Below are positions 1 to 9,708 of a stretch of DNA of 64,000 nucleotides, in pieces. A program made the position numbers and the translations under genes. The notes beneath the pieces were generated by a model. That model was given only the letters and a program-made list of their open reading frames with translations, ran no database searches and was not told the origin of the DNA. The stretch's first letter is position 1, and each line of letters begins with the position of its first letter. This DNA is from Actinomadura sp. WMMA1423 (GTDB taxonomy: Bacteria > Actinomycetota > Actinomycetes > Streptosporangiales > Streptosporangiaceae): the NCBI RefSeq assembly GCF_006547145.1, contig NZ_CP041244.1, forward strand, positions 2,046,001 through 2,110,000, in the 5' to 3' direction.

Positions 1-59
1 GGCTCCGCGGGCGTGCGCAGCACGGGGTCGCCGAAGAGGCGGATGGGCTTGACGGCCAA
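1..59 (-). CDS. def: Peptide deformylase, N-terminal fragment (gene runs off the window)
   Basis: The first 19-20 codons read leftward give VKPIRLFGDPVLRTPAEP, the characteristic N-terminus of actinobacterial peptide deformylase, which removes the formyl group from nascent proteins. I place the start at a TTG (59-57), preceded by a GGAAACGGAG purine stretch about 5 nt upstream. The catalytic GxGLAAPQ, EGCLS and HExDH motifs lie outside the window, so the call rests on the N-terminal block alone. Downstream position relative to priA fits the common def-fmt neighbourhood. Confidence 0.65.
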   Translation of the reverse strand, partial: MAVKPIRLFGDPVLRTPAE

Positions 60-92
60 CGGGGACTCCGTTTCCTGCGAGTGTCGCCGATG

Positions 93-127
93 CTTCGAGC
101 GTCACTGGGTCTTCGAGCGTCACTGGG
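93..127. repeat. 17-bp direct repeat upstream of def
   Basis: CTTCGAGCGTCACTGGG occurs at 93-109 and again at 111-127, separated by a single T. The pair lies between def and the stop codon of the next gene. Transcribed leftward it would sit in the def 5' region. It may be a slippage duplication or a doubled operator; nothing distinguishes these. Confidence 0.6.
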
Positions 128-202
128 AACCGGGACGCGCCCTCCAGTCTACGGAGGCGCGCACCCTGAACATTCACGCCGCGTTCACGAGCGGCGCCGC
201 GG

Positions 203-2011
203 TCACACGCCGCGGTGCGCGCCTTGGCGGGCCGAACGCGCCTTGTAGGCGGCGGTACGGGCTGCCTTGGCCGTGGCTTTGTCGGGGTGGTGCGCGCCCA
301 ACGCCTCCAGGACGTCGGCCACACCGGGATGATGGGTGCGCCAAAGTTCGTCCACCATGGCCTTCATCTCCGCTTCCGGCGGGGCGTCGACGAGCGCCGC
401 CTCGACCGCCTCCTCCGGGTCCGCGGTCTCCAGCATCCCGGCGACCGTGTCGACGAACACCCAGAGGTACTCCTCGCGGGCCAGTTCCCGCCCCGCCGGG
501 TCGCCTGCGGCGTTCAGCCACATCGCGGCGTAGGGCGACACCAGCGGGTGCTCCTGCGCGGCGCGGACCACGCCGGCCGCCTCGGGGCCGACGCGGTGCA
601 GGACGGCGGCGGCGAGGTTGCGGGCGCCCGGTCCGCCGGTCCTCATGACGTCCAGCAGGTCGGCGGCGGCGTCCTTGGGGTCGTGGGCCGCCAGCCAGCC
701 GTCGATCTCCTCGTCGGCGGCCTCCGGGCGGTACCAGGTGAGCCCGGCGATGAGGTCGGACGCGCGGGCGCCGGCCAGCTCACCTATGACGGGGGCGGTG
801 AACCCGTCCGCGAGGAGCAGTTCCCGGACGGCCCACACACCGAGCGGCGTCAACGCCCGTCCCGTGCCGGACGCCTCGATGACGCCCCAGTCCTCCAGGG
901 TCTCCAGCTCCAGGGCCAGGGCGTCCGCCACCAGCTCGGACATGGTGTCGGCGTCGGTGAGGTCGTAGGCCTCCTCGATGTGGCCCAGCAGCGCGTCGGC
1001 CAGGGCTTCGGGGCCGTGCGGCTCCTCCTGCTCGTACAGGTGGATGAGGACGCCGGTCAGCTCGTTCTGGACGAGCTCCACGGCGTCCAGGCCGTCGGCG
1101 TAGTCGTGGCCGGGCACGACGATGGCGTCGAACAGCGGCAGCCAGGCGGTGAGCAGCGCCACGTCGTCGTCGGACTCCAGGCCCGCCAGGGAGGGGCCGG
1201 GGGCGGCCGCGCCCTTCTCGGCGCCGATGACCTTCGCCTCGACGGCGGCCCACCAGAGCCGCTCCAGCGCGCCCTCGTCCTCCATCCGCCCGTGGCGCCG
1301 CGGGGAGTCGAGGCCGAGGGCGAGGCGCGCTTCCTCGGCGTCGGCCTCGGTGAGCGTGCCGTGCTCGGTCAGCGGCCGCTCCCCGGCCCAGCGGGCCAGG
1401 GCGAGGACGGCCCCGGTGAGGCCGGAGCGGCGCGCCGCGTCCGCGACCTCGGCCTGCGGCGCGAGCCGCACGGGCGGGACCACCAGCTCCCCGGCCTGCC
1501 GCAGGTACTCCTCGGTCAGGGCGAAGCGCTCCTCCTCCGGCCGCGCCTCGAAGTCGCGCACCCACGCGTCGACGGCGTCCTGGTCGTCGAGGTCGATCCC
1601 GTCGGCCTGCATCAGCCCGGCGACGACCTCGGCGGCCGCCTGCCGCTCCTCGCTGTCGACGGCGGCGACGACCTCCGCGAAACCGGGGCCGGTCCGGTCG
1701 ATCTCGGCCTCCAGCCCGCCGGCGGCCGCCGCGGTCACGGCGCCGGTGTCGCGCAGGTAGGCGACGATCCGGCGGAGGGCGTCCAGGATGGTGGGGACGT
1801 CGTCGCGCCCGGCGACCACGGACTCGGGGAAGACCTCCAGGAGCAGCTCGCGCACGTGCCGCGGCTCCAGCGCGTCAGGGCCCGCGAGGCCCATCTCCTC
1901 CCGCGCCAGGTCGAGCAGGATGCGGACGCCCTGCTCGTCGAGCGTCTCACCGCGTTCGTCCGACCACCGGCGCAGGTCGCCCGCGGTGGTCTCCACCCAG
2001 TTGTCGGCCAC
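203..2011 (-). CDS. Conserved hypothetical protein, 602 aa, acidic
   Basis: I do not recognise a named family. The protein is soluble, strongly acidic and alpha-helical by composition, with many Glu/Ala-rich stretches and no signal peptide or membrane segment. Helical HEAT-like spacing is visible in the C-terminal half (around residues 430-520, with aliphatic repeats such as AAAVLHRVGPEAAGVVRAA), so a helical-repeat scaffold is possible. The last 40 residues are basic and histidine-rich. Translation is assigned to a GTG at 2011-2009 with only a weak upstream GGGTT. It lies between priA and def and is read with them, which suggests co-transcription, but a role in replication or translation is not supported by sequence. 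Confidence 0.8.
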   Translation of the reverse strand: MADNWVETTAGDLRRWSDERGETLDEQGVRILLDLAREEMGLAGPDALEPRHVRELLLEVFPESVVAGRDDVPTILDALRRIVAYLRDTGAVTAAAAGGLEAEIDRTGPGFAEVVAAVDSEERQAAAEVVAGLMQADGIDLDDQDAVDAWVRDFEARPEEERFALTEEYLRQAGELVVPPVRLAPQAEVADAARRSGLTGAVLALARWAGERPLTEHGTLTEADAEEARLALGLDSPRRHGRMEDEGALERLWWAAVEAKVIGAEKGAAAPGPSLAGLESDDDVALLTAWLPLFDAIVVPGHDYADGLDAVELVQNELTGVLIHLYEQEEPHGPEALADALLGHIEEAYDLTDADTMSELVADALALELETLEDWGVIEASGTGRALTPLGVWAVRELLLADGFTAPVIGELAGARASDLIAGLTWYRPEAADEEIDGWLAAHDPKDAAADLLDVMRTGGPGARNLAAAVLHRVGPEAAGVVRAAQEHPLVSPYAAMWLNAAGDPAGRELAREEYLWVFVDTVAGMLETADPEEAVEAALVDAPPEAEMKAMVDELWRTHHPGVADVLEALGAHHPDKATAKAARTAAYKARSARQGAHRGV

Positions 2012-2094
2012 GCCAGAACCCTATGGGTCAGCCCAGCCGCAAGTGGCCGGTTCAGTGCCAGGCACCAGATCGGTTCCGGCAGCCGAGCTGAGCG

Positions 2095-4191
2095 TCAGAT
2101 CAGTTCCAGGGGGTCTATCTGGACTCGCACGGTCTCCGCGGCCTTGCGGGCGCTGCGTACTCCCTGGGCTTCCTTCAGCGCGCGCGCCAGAGCGGGCCCT
2201 GCGGCGCGCGGGACGCGTATCAGCGCGCGCTCCTTCTCCTGAGCCTCGGTGCCCGCCTGGGGGACGGGAACGGGCCCGAGAACCTCCGCGCCGTCGGGCA
2301 GGCGGGTGTCGGCCAGAAGCTCCCTGATGGCGGCCGGGGATGCGGTCAACGACGCCATACGCGCGGCGGGCGGGAAACCCACTTCCCTGCGTTCGGCCAG
2401 TTCCCGTTCCGCGTACGTGACGGGGTCCCAGCGCACGAGGGCCTGGACGGCGGGCAGCGTCCCCTCGGCGGCCACGATCACCGGGCCCTGCGGGCGGACG
2501 AGCGACGCCGCGTTCATCCAGCGTCTCAGTGTCTCCTCACCGGCGCGCAGATCGGGCCGCCCGAGGAGGACCCAGCCGTCCAGCAGCAGCGCGGCGAGGT
2601 ATCCCCCCTCCGCGGGCGGCTCGGCTCCAGGGGTCGCCACCACGAGCGCCCGTTCCGGACCGACCCGGTCGAGGACGGCGTCGCGCCCTGAGGTGCGCAC
2701 GGGCACGCCCGGGAACGCACGGCCGAGCTCCTCCGCGGTGCGTTTGGCGCCCACCACGAGGGCGCGCACCTGGAAGAAGCCGCATTCAGGGCAGTGCCAG
2801 TCGCCCGCGATGTGGCCGCACCAGCCGCAGTACGGGGCCGCGTGCGAGGAGGCGAGTGCCAGCGGGCCCTGGCAGGCCTGGCAGCGCGCCGGTGTGCGGC
2901 ACCTCCCGCACGCGATGCCGGGAACGTAACCGCGCCTGGGCACCTGGACCAGGACGGGCCCGGTCTCCAGCGCCTGCCGTGCGGCCTCGAAGGCGACGTT
3001 CGGCAGACGCGCGGTGCGGGCTGCGGCGTCGCGGGCGAGCTGGGCGTCCTCCCCCACGTAGCGGACGCGCGGCATCCACGCCCGGACGCCGTTCCTGTCG
3101 GCGGCGAGGGCGTGCGCCCAGCCGGTCTCCACGAGCTGGGTCGCGTCGGTGGTCCGGGTGAACCCGCCGATCAGCGCCCCGGCCCCCGACCGGTGCGCGC
3201 GCAGGGCGAGCACATCACGGGGGTGGGGATACGGCGCGTGGGGCTCGGCGTGGACGTCGTCACCGTCGTCCCAGAGCACGACCAGCCCGAGGTCGGCGAC
3301 GGGCGCGAACATGGCGGCGCGGGTGCCGACGACCGCACGTGCCTTGCCGCGCAGGACGGCGAGCCATCTGCGGTAGCGCTCCGCCGGGCCCAGTTCCGCC
3401 GTCAGGGCGACGTGAAGGCCCTTCCCCAGCTCCGCCTCAAGCGCCGCGTCGACACGCGCCACGTCACGGCCGTCGGCGACCACGACGAGCGCGCCCCGTC
3501 CGCCGCTCAGCGTGGCGGCCACCGCGCGCGCTATGGCCTCCGTCCAGTCGGAGCCTGGCAAGGCGGTCCACACGGCGTGCGGCGCCCTCCCGCCGCTGAG
3601 CGCGCCGAGGAACGACTCCCCCGCGGGGTACTCCCGCCATGGGCCGGGATCGGGGGCCTCCGGCGAGACGGGAACGTCCTGCTCCGGGACGGGCCGGTCC
3701 ACGGGCTCGCCCTCCACGCGGGCGTGCCGGGGCGGGACGGCAAGCCGCAGGACGTCCGCGAAAGTCCCCGCGTACCGGTCGGCCACCTCCCGCACCAGCG
3801 CGACGATCTCCGGTGCCAGGACGGGCTCGGAGGAGGTCACCCGCTCCAGGAACAGCAGCTTGCCGCCGTGGCCGCTCTCGGCGACCCGCTCCAGCAGGAA
3901 GCCGTCGACGAGCTGGCCCGCGAAGCGCACCCGCACCCGGCACCCGGGGACCGCCTTGGCGTCCAGCTCCACGGGGACCAGGTAGTCGAAAGGACGGTCC
4001 AGATGCGGGAGCGACATGTCGACCGCGATCCGCGCGACGGGCAGCTCGGCGGCCGGCCGGCGGGCCCCCTTCTTGCCCGGCGGCTTGCCCGGCGCGGCGG
4101 CCCCTCCCGGTTTGTCCGGCCTGCCGGCGGCCGCGCCCGGGAGGGCGTCCAGCCCCGGGATCAGGTCCGTTCCCCCGCCGTCCTTCGTCAC
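2095..4191 (-). CDS. priA: Probable replication restart protein PriA (primosomal protein N', helicase-inactive actinobacterial type)
   Basis: The 698-aa protein has the PriA 3'-binding N-terminal domain (start near PVARIAVDMSLPHLDRPFDY) and a cysteine-rich zinc-binding insertion at about residues 424-475 (CGRCRTPARCQACQ, then CGWCGH and CPECGF). PriA recognises stalled forks and reloads the replisome. The Walker A site expected in the helicase core is absent: the corresponding stretch reads TALPGSDWTEAIARAV, without GxGKT. This is the known actinobacterial state, in which the protein probably acts as a DNA-binding loader without unwinding. The N-terminus (residues 1-50) is a Gly/Pro/Lys-rich linker. 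Confidence 0.93.
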   Translation of the reverse strand: MTKDGGGTDLIPGLDALPGAAAGRPDKPGGAAAPGKPPGKKGARRPAAELPVARIAVDMSLPHLDRPFDYLVPVELDAKAVPGCRVRVRFAGQLVDGFLLERVAESGHGGKLLFLERVTSSEPVLAPEIVALVREVADRYAGTFADVLRLAVPPRHARVEGEPVDRPVPEQDVPVSPEAPDPGPWREYPAGESFLGALSGGRAPHAVWTALPGSDWTEAIARAVAATLSGGRGALVVVADGRDVARVDAALEAELGKGLHVALTAELGPAERYRRWLAVLRGKARAVVGTRAAMFAPVADLGLVVLWDDGDDVHAEPHAPYPHPRDVLALRAHRSGAGALIGGFTRTTDATQLVETGWAHALAADRNGVRAWMPRVRYVGEDAQLARDAAARTARLPNVAFEAARQALETGPVLVQVPRRGYVPGIACGRCRTPARCQACQGPLALASSHAAPYCGWCGHIAGDWHCPECGFFQVRALVVGAKRTAEELGRAFPGVPVRTSGRDAVLDRVGPERALVVATPGAEPPAEGGYLAALLLDGWVLLGRPDLRAGEETLRRWMNAASLVRPQGPVIVAAEGTLPAVQALVRWDPVTYAERELAERREVGFPPAARMASLTASPAAIRELLADTRLPDGAEVLGPVPVPQAGTEAQEKERALIRVPRAAGPALARALKEAQGVRSARKAAETVRVQIDPLELI

Positions 4192-4327
4192 GTCCCCGTC
4201 CTACCAGATCGATCCGACAGCCGATCCCGCGCGCTAGTGTTGAGCCGTTTGAACGGGTGCGCGTCCTCCGGCCCATTGCCCGACGCCCGTCCGCACCCCC
4301 GCCGTCCGACGAGCCCCTGCAGGCGAA

Positions 4328-5995
4328 GTGACCACAGCTCATGCCCATGAGCGGACGGACTCCCCGGCCAGCGGCGGGGCGTCACGCCGTTCCCCAAACC
4401 CCTCAGCAGCCTCCAGATGGAAGAAGCGGGCACGCCACCCCGTGGTGGCCGCCACGCTGGCCGCGGCCGTCTTCCATCTGGTGTGGGGGCTGTTCCTCGC
4501 CACGGAGGGCGGCGACCTGGCGGCCCAGGCCGCGTGGACGGACTTCGCCTGGAAGCACCCCGGCGCGGCCTACAGCTTCGCCTGGTACGGCGGGATGCAC
4601 CCCGCCTCGTACAGCGTCATGTCGCCGTACCTGATGGCGCTGTTCGGCATCCGCACGGTCGCCGTGGTGACGGGCACGATCTGCGCCGCGCTCACCGGGT
4701 ACCTGCTCAAGCAGTTCAGGGCCCCGGTCGCGCTTCCCGCGTCGCTCTGGGCCGCCTTCGCGCTGGCCTGCAACGCCGCCTCGGGCCGCGTCACGTTCGG
4801 CCTGGGGCTGATGTTCGCGCTCATGGCGGCCGTCGTGGCGTTCACCCCGCGCGGGACGCCCGCCCTGCGCGCCGCCGCGATGGTGGTCCTGGGCATGCTG
4901 GCCTCACTCGCGAGCCCCGTCGCGGGCCTGTTCCTGCTGGTGCTCGCCGCCGCGCTGTTCCTGACCGGACGCCGCCGCGCCGGGGCCTGCCTCGCCGTGG
5001 GCCTCCCCGTCGTCGTCGGGACGACCAGCCTGCTCTTCCCGTTCAGCGGCGTCCAGCCGATCTCCCTCAACGCGATCGTGCTGCCCGCCGTCACCAGCGT
5101 CGCCGCGATCCTGTTCTGCGCGCCGAAGAGCTGGACGCTGGTGCGGGTCGGCGCCGGCGTCTACCTCGCCGGGATCCTGCTGACCTGGCTGATCCCCACC
5201 CCCATCGGCAGCAACGTCGAGCGGCTCTCGCTGCTGTTCGGCGGCATGTTCCTGCTGTCGGCCGTGGCGCGCGCGCACGGGCGGCTCCGGATCGCCGTGC
5301 TGTCGCTGGCGTTCATCGTCACGGCGTCCTGGCAGGTCGTGAAGCCCGTCGACGACGTCATCCACACCGAACCCGCGGACGCCGCCGCCGACCACGCCCG
5401 CGGCCTCGTCGGCGAGCTGAACGCCGTCGGAGCGGGCGGCGCGCGCATCGAGGTCGTCCCGCTGCGCTCCCACTGGGAGTCCTCCGGCCTCAGCCGCCAC
5501 TTCGCGCTCGCCCGCGGATGGAACCGCCAGGTCGACGCCGAGCGCCACGGGCTGTTCTACGAGGAGGGCGCGCTGACGCCCGCCTCGTACCGCGACTGGC
5601 TGCACAAGTGGGCCGTCCAGTACGTCGTCCTGCCCGAGCAGGAGGTCGACTGGTCGGCGCACGAGGAGGCCGCCCTCGTCGAGCGCGGCCAGCCGTACCT
5701 GACGGAGATCTGGCGCGACGAGCACTGGCGCCTGTACCGCGTGGCGAGCCCCACGCCGCTGGTCGACCGGCCCGCCTTCGTCAGCACGCTCGACTCCGGC
5801 AAGCTCGTCGTCGACATGCCGTCGCGCGGATCGGTCCTGATGCGGATCTCCTGGTCCCCCTGGCTGAGCGCCACGGGCGGGGACGCCTGCCTGGCGCGCG
5901 CAGGCGAGTTCGTCCGGCTGGAGGCGGGCGCCCCGGGCCGCTACACCATCGCCGCCCGCTACGGCCTGCACCGCGGCAACCACTGCCCCTCCTGA
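4328..5995 (+). CDS. Polytopic membrane protein, 555 aa, GT-C-like layout
   Basis: Starts at a GTG preceded by GCAGGCGAA. After a cytoplasmic Ser/Arg-rich N-terminus, roughly nine or ten hydrophobic segments occupy residues 37-345. A soluble domain of about 200 residues follows, which contains YVVLPEQEVDW and ends NHCPS. This order of many membrane spans then an extracytoplasmic domain resembles integral-membrane GT-C glycosyltransferases or O-antigen-ligase-like proteins. The early segment TDFAWKHPGAAYSFAWYGG is aromatic-rich, but I cannot identify a catalytic Asp/Glu pair with certainty. It is divergent from priA and convergent with metK. The function remains unassigned. Confidence 0.85.
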   Translation: MTTAHAHERTDSPASGGASRRSPNPSAASRWKKRARHPVVAATLAAAVFHLVWGLFLATEGGDLAAQAAWTDFAWKHPGAAYSFAWYGGMHPASYSVMSPYLMALFGIRTVAVVTGTICAALTGYLLKQFRAPVALPASLWAAFALACNAASGRVTFGLGLMFALMAAVVAFTPRGTPALRAAAMVVLGMLASLASPVAGLFLLVLAAALFLTGRRRAGACLAVGLPVVVGTTSLLFPFSGVQPISLNAIVLPAVTSVAAILFCAPKSWTLVRVGAGVYLAGILLTWLIPTPIGSNVERLSLLFGGMFLLSAVARAHGRLRIAVLSLAFIVTASWQVVKPVDDVIHTEPADAAADHARGLVGELNAVGAGGARIEVVPLRSHWESSGLSRHFALARGWNRQVDAERHGLFYEEGALTPASYRDWLHKWAVQYVVLPEQEVDWSAHEEAALVERGQPYLTEIWRDEHWRLYRVASPTPLVDRPAFVSTLDSGKLVVDMPSRGSVLMRISWSPWLSATGGDACLARAGEFVRLEAGAPGRYTIAARYGLHRGNHCPS

Positions 5996-6009
5996 CGGCA
6001 CCGCACGAC

Positions 6010-6043
6010 GAGAAGGGCCCCGGGGTGCCCCGGGGCCCTTCTC
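6010..6043. terminator. Bidirectional terminator between the membrane protein and metK
   Basis: A perfect 16-bp stem (left arm 6010-6025, right arm 6028-6043, starting GAGAAGGGCC) closes a 2-nt loop between two convergent genes. The stem is GC-rich with no long T tract, as is usual for actinobacterial terminators. It should end transcription from both sides. Confidence 0.9.
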
Positions 6044-6061
6044 CGTGATCCGGTTCGCCGG

Positions 6062-7255
6062 TTACAGGCCCGCGGCGGAGGCCAGGTCCTTGGCGCGGTC
6101 GGTCGACTCCCAGGAGAAGTCGGGCTCCTCGCGGCCGAAGTGGCCGTAGGCGGCCGTGCGCGAGTAGATCGGGCGGAGCAGGTCCAGGTCGCGGACGATC
6201 GCGGCCGGGCGCAGGTCGAACACGTCCCCGATCGCCTTCTCGATCTTCTCGGGGGCGACCTTCTCGGTGCCGAACGTCTCCACGAACACCCCGACCGGGT
6301 GGGCCTTGCCGATCGCGTAGGCGACCTGCACCTCGGCGCGGTCGGCGAGCTGCGCGGCGACGATGTTCTTGGCGACCCAGCGCATCGCGTACGCGGCGGA
6401 GCGGTCCACCTTGGACGGGTCCTTGCCGGAGAACGCGCCGCCGCCGTGCCGGGCCATGCCGCCGTAGGTGTCCACGATGATCTTGCGGCCGGTGAGGCCG
6501 GCGTCGCCCATCGGGCCGCCGATCTCGAAGCGGCCGGTGGGGTTCACCAGCAGGCGGTAGTTCTCGGTGTCGAGCTCGAACTCGGCGAGCACCGGGTCGA
6601 CGACGTGCTCCTTCACGTCCGGGGCCAGGAGCTCCTTCAGGTCGATGTCGGGAGCGTGCTGGCTGGACACGACGACGGTGTCGAGGCGGACGCCGCGGTC
6701 GCCGTCGTACTCGATGGTGACCTGGGTCTTGCCGTCGGGGCGCAGGTAGGGCACGTCGCCGCTCTTGCGGACCGCCGACAGCCGCCGGGCGAGCCGGTGC
6801 GCCAGCGTGATCGGCAGCGGCATCAGCTCGGGGGTCTCGTTGGTGGCGTAGCCGAACATCAGGCCCTGGTCGCCGGCGCCCTGCCGGTCGAGGTCGTCGA
6901 CGCCCTCGCCCTCGCGGGTCTCGTAGGCGTCGTCCACTCCCTGCGCGATGTCGGGCGACTGCGCGCCGATCGAGACCGAGACGCCGCAGGAGTGGCCGTC
7001 GAAGCCCTTCTTGGACGAGTCGTAGCCGATCTCCAGGATCTTCTCCCGGATCACGCCCGGGATGTCCACATAGGTCTCGGTGGTGACCTCACCGGCCACA
7101 TGCACCTGACCCGTCGTGATCATCGTCTCGACGGCGACCCGGCTCTTCGGGTCGTCCTTGAGCATCGAGTCGAGGATCGCGTCGCTGATCTGGTCCGCGA
7201 TCTTGTCCGGGTGACCCTCGGTCACCGACTCGGAGGTGAACAGGCGGCGAGACAC
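6062..7255 (-). CDS. metK: S-adenosylmethionine synthetase
   Basis: MetK makes S-adenosylmethionine from methionine and ATP in the cytosol. The 397-aa protein has the family signatures in order: [19 protein letters not shown] near the N-terminus, [12 protein letters not shown] (methionine/ATP site), and [20 protein letters not shown] longer reading frame exists upstream, but the GTG at 7255 is preceded by AAGGAG at a 9-nt spacing and gives the normal N-terminus [14 protein letters not shown], so I start there. It follows coaBC in the same direction. I see no SAM riboswitch in the 125-nt upstream gap. Confidence 0.97.
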   Translation of the reverse strand: MSRRLFTSESVTEGHPDKIADQISDAILDSMLKDDPKSRVAVETMITTGQVHVAGEVTTETYVDIPGVIREKILEIGYDSSKKGFDGHSCGVSVSIGAQSPDIAQGVDDAYETREGEGVDDLDRQGAGDQGLMFGYATNETPELMPLPITLAHRLARRLSAVRKSGDVPYLRPDGKTQVTIEYDGDRGVRLDTVVVSSQHAPDIDLKELLAPDVKEHVVDPVLAEFELDTENYRLLVNPTGRFEIGGPMGDAGLTGRKIIVDTYGGMARHGGGAFSGKDPSKVDRSAAYAMRWVAKNIVAAQLADRAEVQVAYAIGKAHPVGVFVETFGTEKVAPEKIEKAIGDVFDLRPAAIVRDLDLLRPIYSRTAAYGHFGREEPDFSWESTDRAKDLASAAGL

Positions 7256-7380
7256 GTACGTGAACTCCTTGCAGCGGCTGCTGACTGACGTCGCAGAACG
7301 GATTCTTTGTCGAGTTCGGCGAGGGATGCCGCCCCCCGCCATGGGTTCCCCACGATGTTAGGGGCAGAAGTCTAGCGGGA

Positions 7381-8622
7381 TCAGCGCCCCTCACCCCGAC
7401 TTACGCCGGAGGGAGTGCGCTCCAGCCGCGCGGAGACGAGGTCCCAGACGACCTCGGCGAGCGCCTCCTTGGCGCCGCGCGGCACCTCGGTGGCCGACCC
7501 GTCGGCGCCGAGGATCGTCGCCGCGTTGTCGGGGCGGCCGAAGGTCAGGTCCTCGCCGACCTCGTTGACGACGAGGAGGTCGCTGCCCTTGCGGGCGAGC
7601 TTGGCCCGGCCGTTGGCGAGGACGTCGTCGGTCTCGGCGGCGAAACCCACGATCACCTGGCCGGGGCGCCGGCTCCCGCCCAGCTCGGCCAGGATGTCGG
7701 GGTTCTTGACGAGCCGGATCGGCTCCGGCTCCGCCCCCTCGGCCTTCTTGATCTTCGAGCCCCGGTAGCCGGCCGGGCGGAAGTCGGCGACCGCGGCGGC
7801 CATGACGACCGCGTCGGCCGACCCGGCGGCCTCCACGACCGCCTTGCGCATCTCCTCGGCCGATCCGACGGCGACGGTCTCGGCGCCCGCCGGGTCGGGC
7901 AGGGCGACGTTCGCCGAGACGAGCGTCACCCTGGCGCCGCGGGCCACGGCGGTCCGGGCGAGGGCGTAGCCCTGCAGGCCGGACGAGCGGTTGCCGATGA
8001 AGCGCACGGGGTCGATGGCCTCCCGGGTGCCGCCGGCGGAGACCACCACGTGCCGTCCGGCGAGGTCGCGCCCGGCCGCGCCGCGGGCCAGCACGTGCCG
8101 GGCGACCTCGAACAGCTCGGCCGGGTCGGGCAGCCGCCCGGGCCCGGTGTCCTTGCCGGTCAGGCGCCCGGAGGCGGGCTCCACGACGACGGCGCCGCGC
8201 GCCCGCAGGGTCGCGGCGTTGGCCTGGGTGGCCGGGTGCTGCCACATCTCGGTGTGCATCGCGGGCGCGAACACGACGGGGCAGCGGGCGGTCAGCAGGG
8301 TGTTGGTGAGCAGGTCGTCGGCGAGCCCGTGGGCCGCCTTGGCGAGCAGGTCGGCGGTCGCCGGCGCGACGAACACCAGGTCGGCCTGCTGGCCCAGCCG
8401 GACGTGCGGGACGTCGGCGACCCCGTCCCAGACCCGCGGCGACACCGGCTTGCCGGACAGGGCGGCCCAGGTGGGCTCTCCGACGAAGCGCAGCGCGTCC
8501 GCGGTCGGCACGACGGTGACGTCGTGGCCCGACTCGGTGAGCCGCCGGAGCAGCTCGCACGCCTTGTAAGCGGCGATCCCGGCGCTCACTCCGAGCACGA
8601 CGCGCGGCTTGGGGGAGGTCAT
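7381..8622 (-). CDS. coaBC: Bifunctional phosphopantothenoylcysteine decarboxylase / phosphopantothenate-cysteine ligase
   Basis: Catalyses two consecutive steps of coenzyme A synthesis. The N-terminal half is the FMN-binding decarboxylase CoaC (VVLGVSAGIAAYKACELLRRL and the substrate-clamp variant PAMHTEMW seen in actinobacteria). The C-terminal half is the CTP-dependent ligase CoaB (SAGGTREAIDPVRFIGNRSSG, then FAAETDD and LLVVNEV). The start is ATG at 8622; a GTG three codons upstream (8631) is an alternative. Its position after rpoZ matches the usual actinobacterial order gmk-rpoZ-coaBC-metK. Confidence 0.96.
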   Translation of the reverse strand: MTSPKPRVVLGVSAGIAAYKACELLRRLTESGHDVTVVPTADALRFVGEPTWAALSGKPVSPRVWDGVADVPHVRLGQQADLVFVAPATADLLAKAAHGLADDLLTNTLLTARCPVVFAPAMHTEMWQHPATQANAATLRARGAVVVEPASGRLTGKDTGPGRLPDPAELFEVARHVLARGAAGRDLAGRHVVVSAGGTREAIDPVRFIGNRSSGLQGYALARTAVARGARVTLVSANVALPDPAGAETVAVGSAEEMRKAVVEAAGSADAVVMAAAVADFRPAGYRGSKIKKAEGAEPEPIRLVKNPDILAELGGSRRPGQVIVGFAAETDDVLANGRAKLARKGSDLLVVNEVGEDLTFGRPDNAATILGADGSATEVPRGAKEALAEVVWDLVSARLERTPSGVSRGEGR

Positions 8623-8744
8623 ACGGCCCACGATCCCATCACACACCGACCACACTCACGCCGGGGTCCCGCACGCGAACGCCGGGCGCCCCAGGAGACG
8701 GCGAGCGGGTCGAGCACCCTCCGGGGCCGCCCGCCCTGGCCGGC

Positions 8745-8999
8745 TCAGCCCTCGATGGGCTCGGCGTTCAGGAGGCCTTCACGGGTCTCGCGGAGCGCGA
8801 TCGACAGCGGCTTCTCCTGGACCTGCGTCTCGACGAGCGGGCCGACGTACTCCAGCAGGCCCTCGCCCAGCTGGGCGTAGTAGGCGTTGATCTGCCGGGC
8901 GCGCTTGGCCGCGATGCTCACGAGGCCGTACTTGGTGTCGACGACCTCGAGGAGCTCGTCGATCGAGGGGTTGGTGATGCCCTCGTTGCTGGCTGCCAC
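8745..8999 (-). CDS. rpoZ: DNA-directed RNA polymerase omega subunit
   Basis: This 84-aa protein assists beta' folding and assembly of RNA polymerase. The omega signature is visible as [19 protein letters not shown], followed by the actinobacterial tail with [20 protein letters not shown]. It begins with a GTG at 8999 and lies 27 nt downstream of gmk in the same transcription direction. Confidence 0.96.
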   Translation of the reverse strand: MAASNEGITNPSIDELLEVVDTKYGLVSIAAKRARQINAYYAQLGEGLLEYVGPLVETQVQEKPLSIALRETREGLLNAEPIEG

Positions 9000-9026
9000 T
9001 CGGTGGCCTTCCGCTAGATGAAACGG

Positions 9027-9707
9027 CTACTGGTCAGCCATCAAGGCTAGCAGCTCTACGCACACGTCCCGCACCGACGTGTTGACGAGTGTGACGTCGA
9101 ACTCCTTCTCGGCGGCGAGTTCGACGCGGGCGGCGTCCAGGCGCCGCTCGATCACCTCGGGGGGCTCGGTGCCGCGCCCGGTGAGGCGGCGGACGAGCTC
9201 CTCCCAGCTGGGGGGGGCGAGGAACACCAGCCGCGCTTCGGGCATGGACCGCCGCACCTGCCGGGCGCCCTGGAGGTCGATCTCCAGCAGGACCGGCTCG
9301 CCGCGGGCGAGGCGTTCCTCGACGGGCCGGCGCGGGGTTCCGTAGCGGTTGCCCGCGAACTCGGCCCATTCGAGGAGCTCCCCTTCGGCGACGAGCCGGT
9401 CGAAACCGGCGTCGTCGACGAAGAAGTACTGCACACCGTCGGTCTCACCCGGGCGGGGGGCCCGGGTGGTCACCGAGACCGACAGCCACACCCGGGGGTG
9501 TGAGCGCCGGATCTCGGCGACGACCGTGCTCTTGCCGACGCCCGACGGCCCGGACAGGACCGTCAGCCGCCGCGCGAGCGGGCCATTCGGCCTGGAGCCC
9601 TCCGGCGCAGCTATGGGTGCGCCGGAGCCGGACGGGATGGTGCCGTTCCCGGGTCGCCCCGAGCCGGCCGCGGCGGCCTGACCGCCGCGCCCGCCCGTGA
9701 GTCGCAC
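9027..9707 (-). CDS. gmk: Guanylate kinase
   Basis: Phosphorylates GMP to GDP. The P-loop GPSGVGKST lies at about residues 53-61. It is followed by [19 protein letters not shown] (GMP-binding lobe), [10 protein letters not shown] and [12 protein letters not shown]. An open frame continues far upstream through mihf, but the GTG at 9707 lies one base beyond the mihf stop and is the last credible start before the P-loop. That gives about 45 Gly/Ala/Pro-rich residues before the catalytic core, longer than the E. coli enzyme and probably disordered. No good ribosome binding site is visible, so translational coupling to mihf is likely. Confidence 0.94.
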   Translation of the reverse strand: MRLTGGRGGQAAAAGSGRPGNGTIPSGSGAPIAAPEGSRPNGPLARRLTVLSGPSGVGKSTVVAEIRRSHPRVWLSVSVTTRAPRPGETDGVQYFFVDDAGFDRLVAEGELLEWAEFAGNRYGTPRRPVEERLARGEPVLLEIDLQGARQVRRSMPEARLVFLAPPSWEELVRRLTGRGTEPPEVIERRLDAARVELAAEKEFDVTLVNTSVRDVCVELLALMADQ

Positions 9708-9708
9708 G

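Noticed and set aside
7256..7380. SAM riboswitch upstream of metK
   Set aside because: The 125-nt gap does not show recognisable SAM-I, SAM-II or SAM-IV core sequences.
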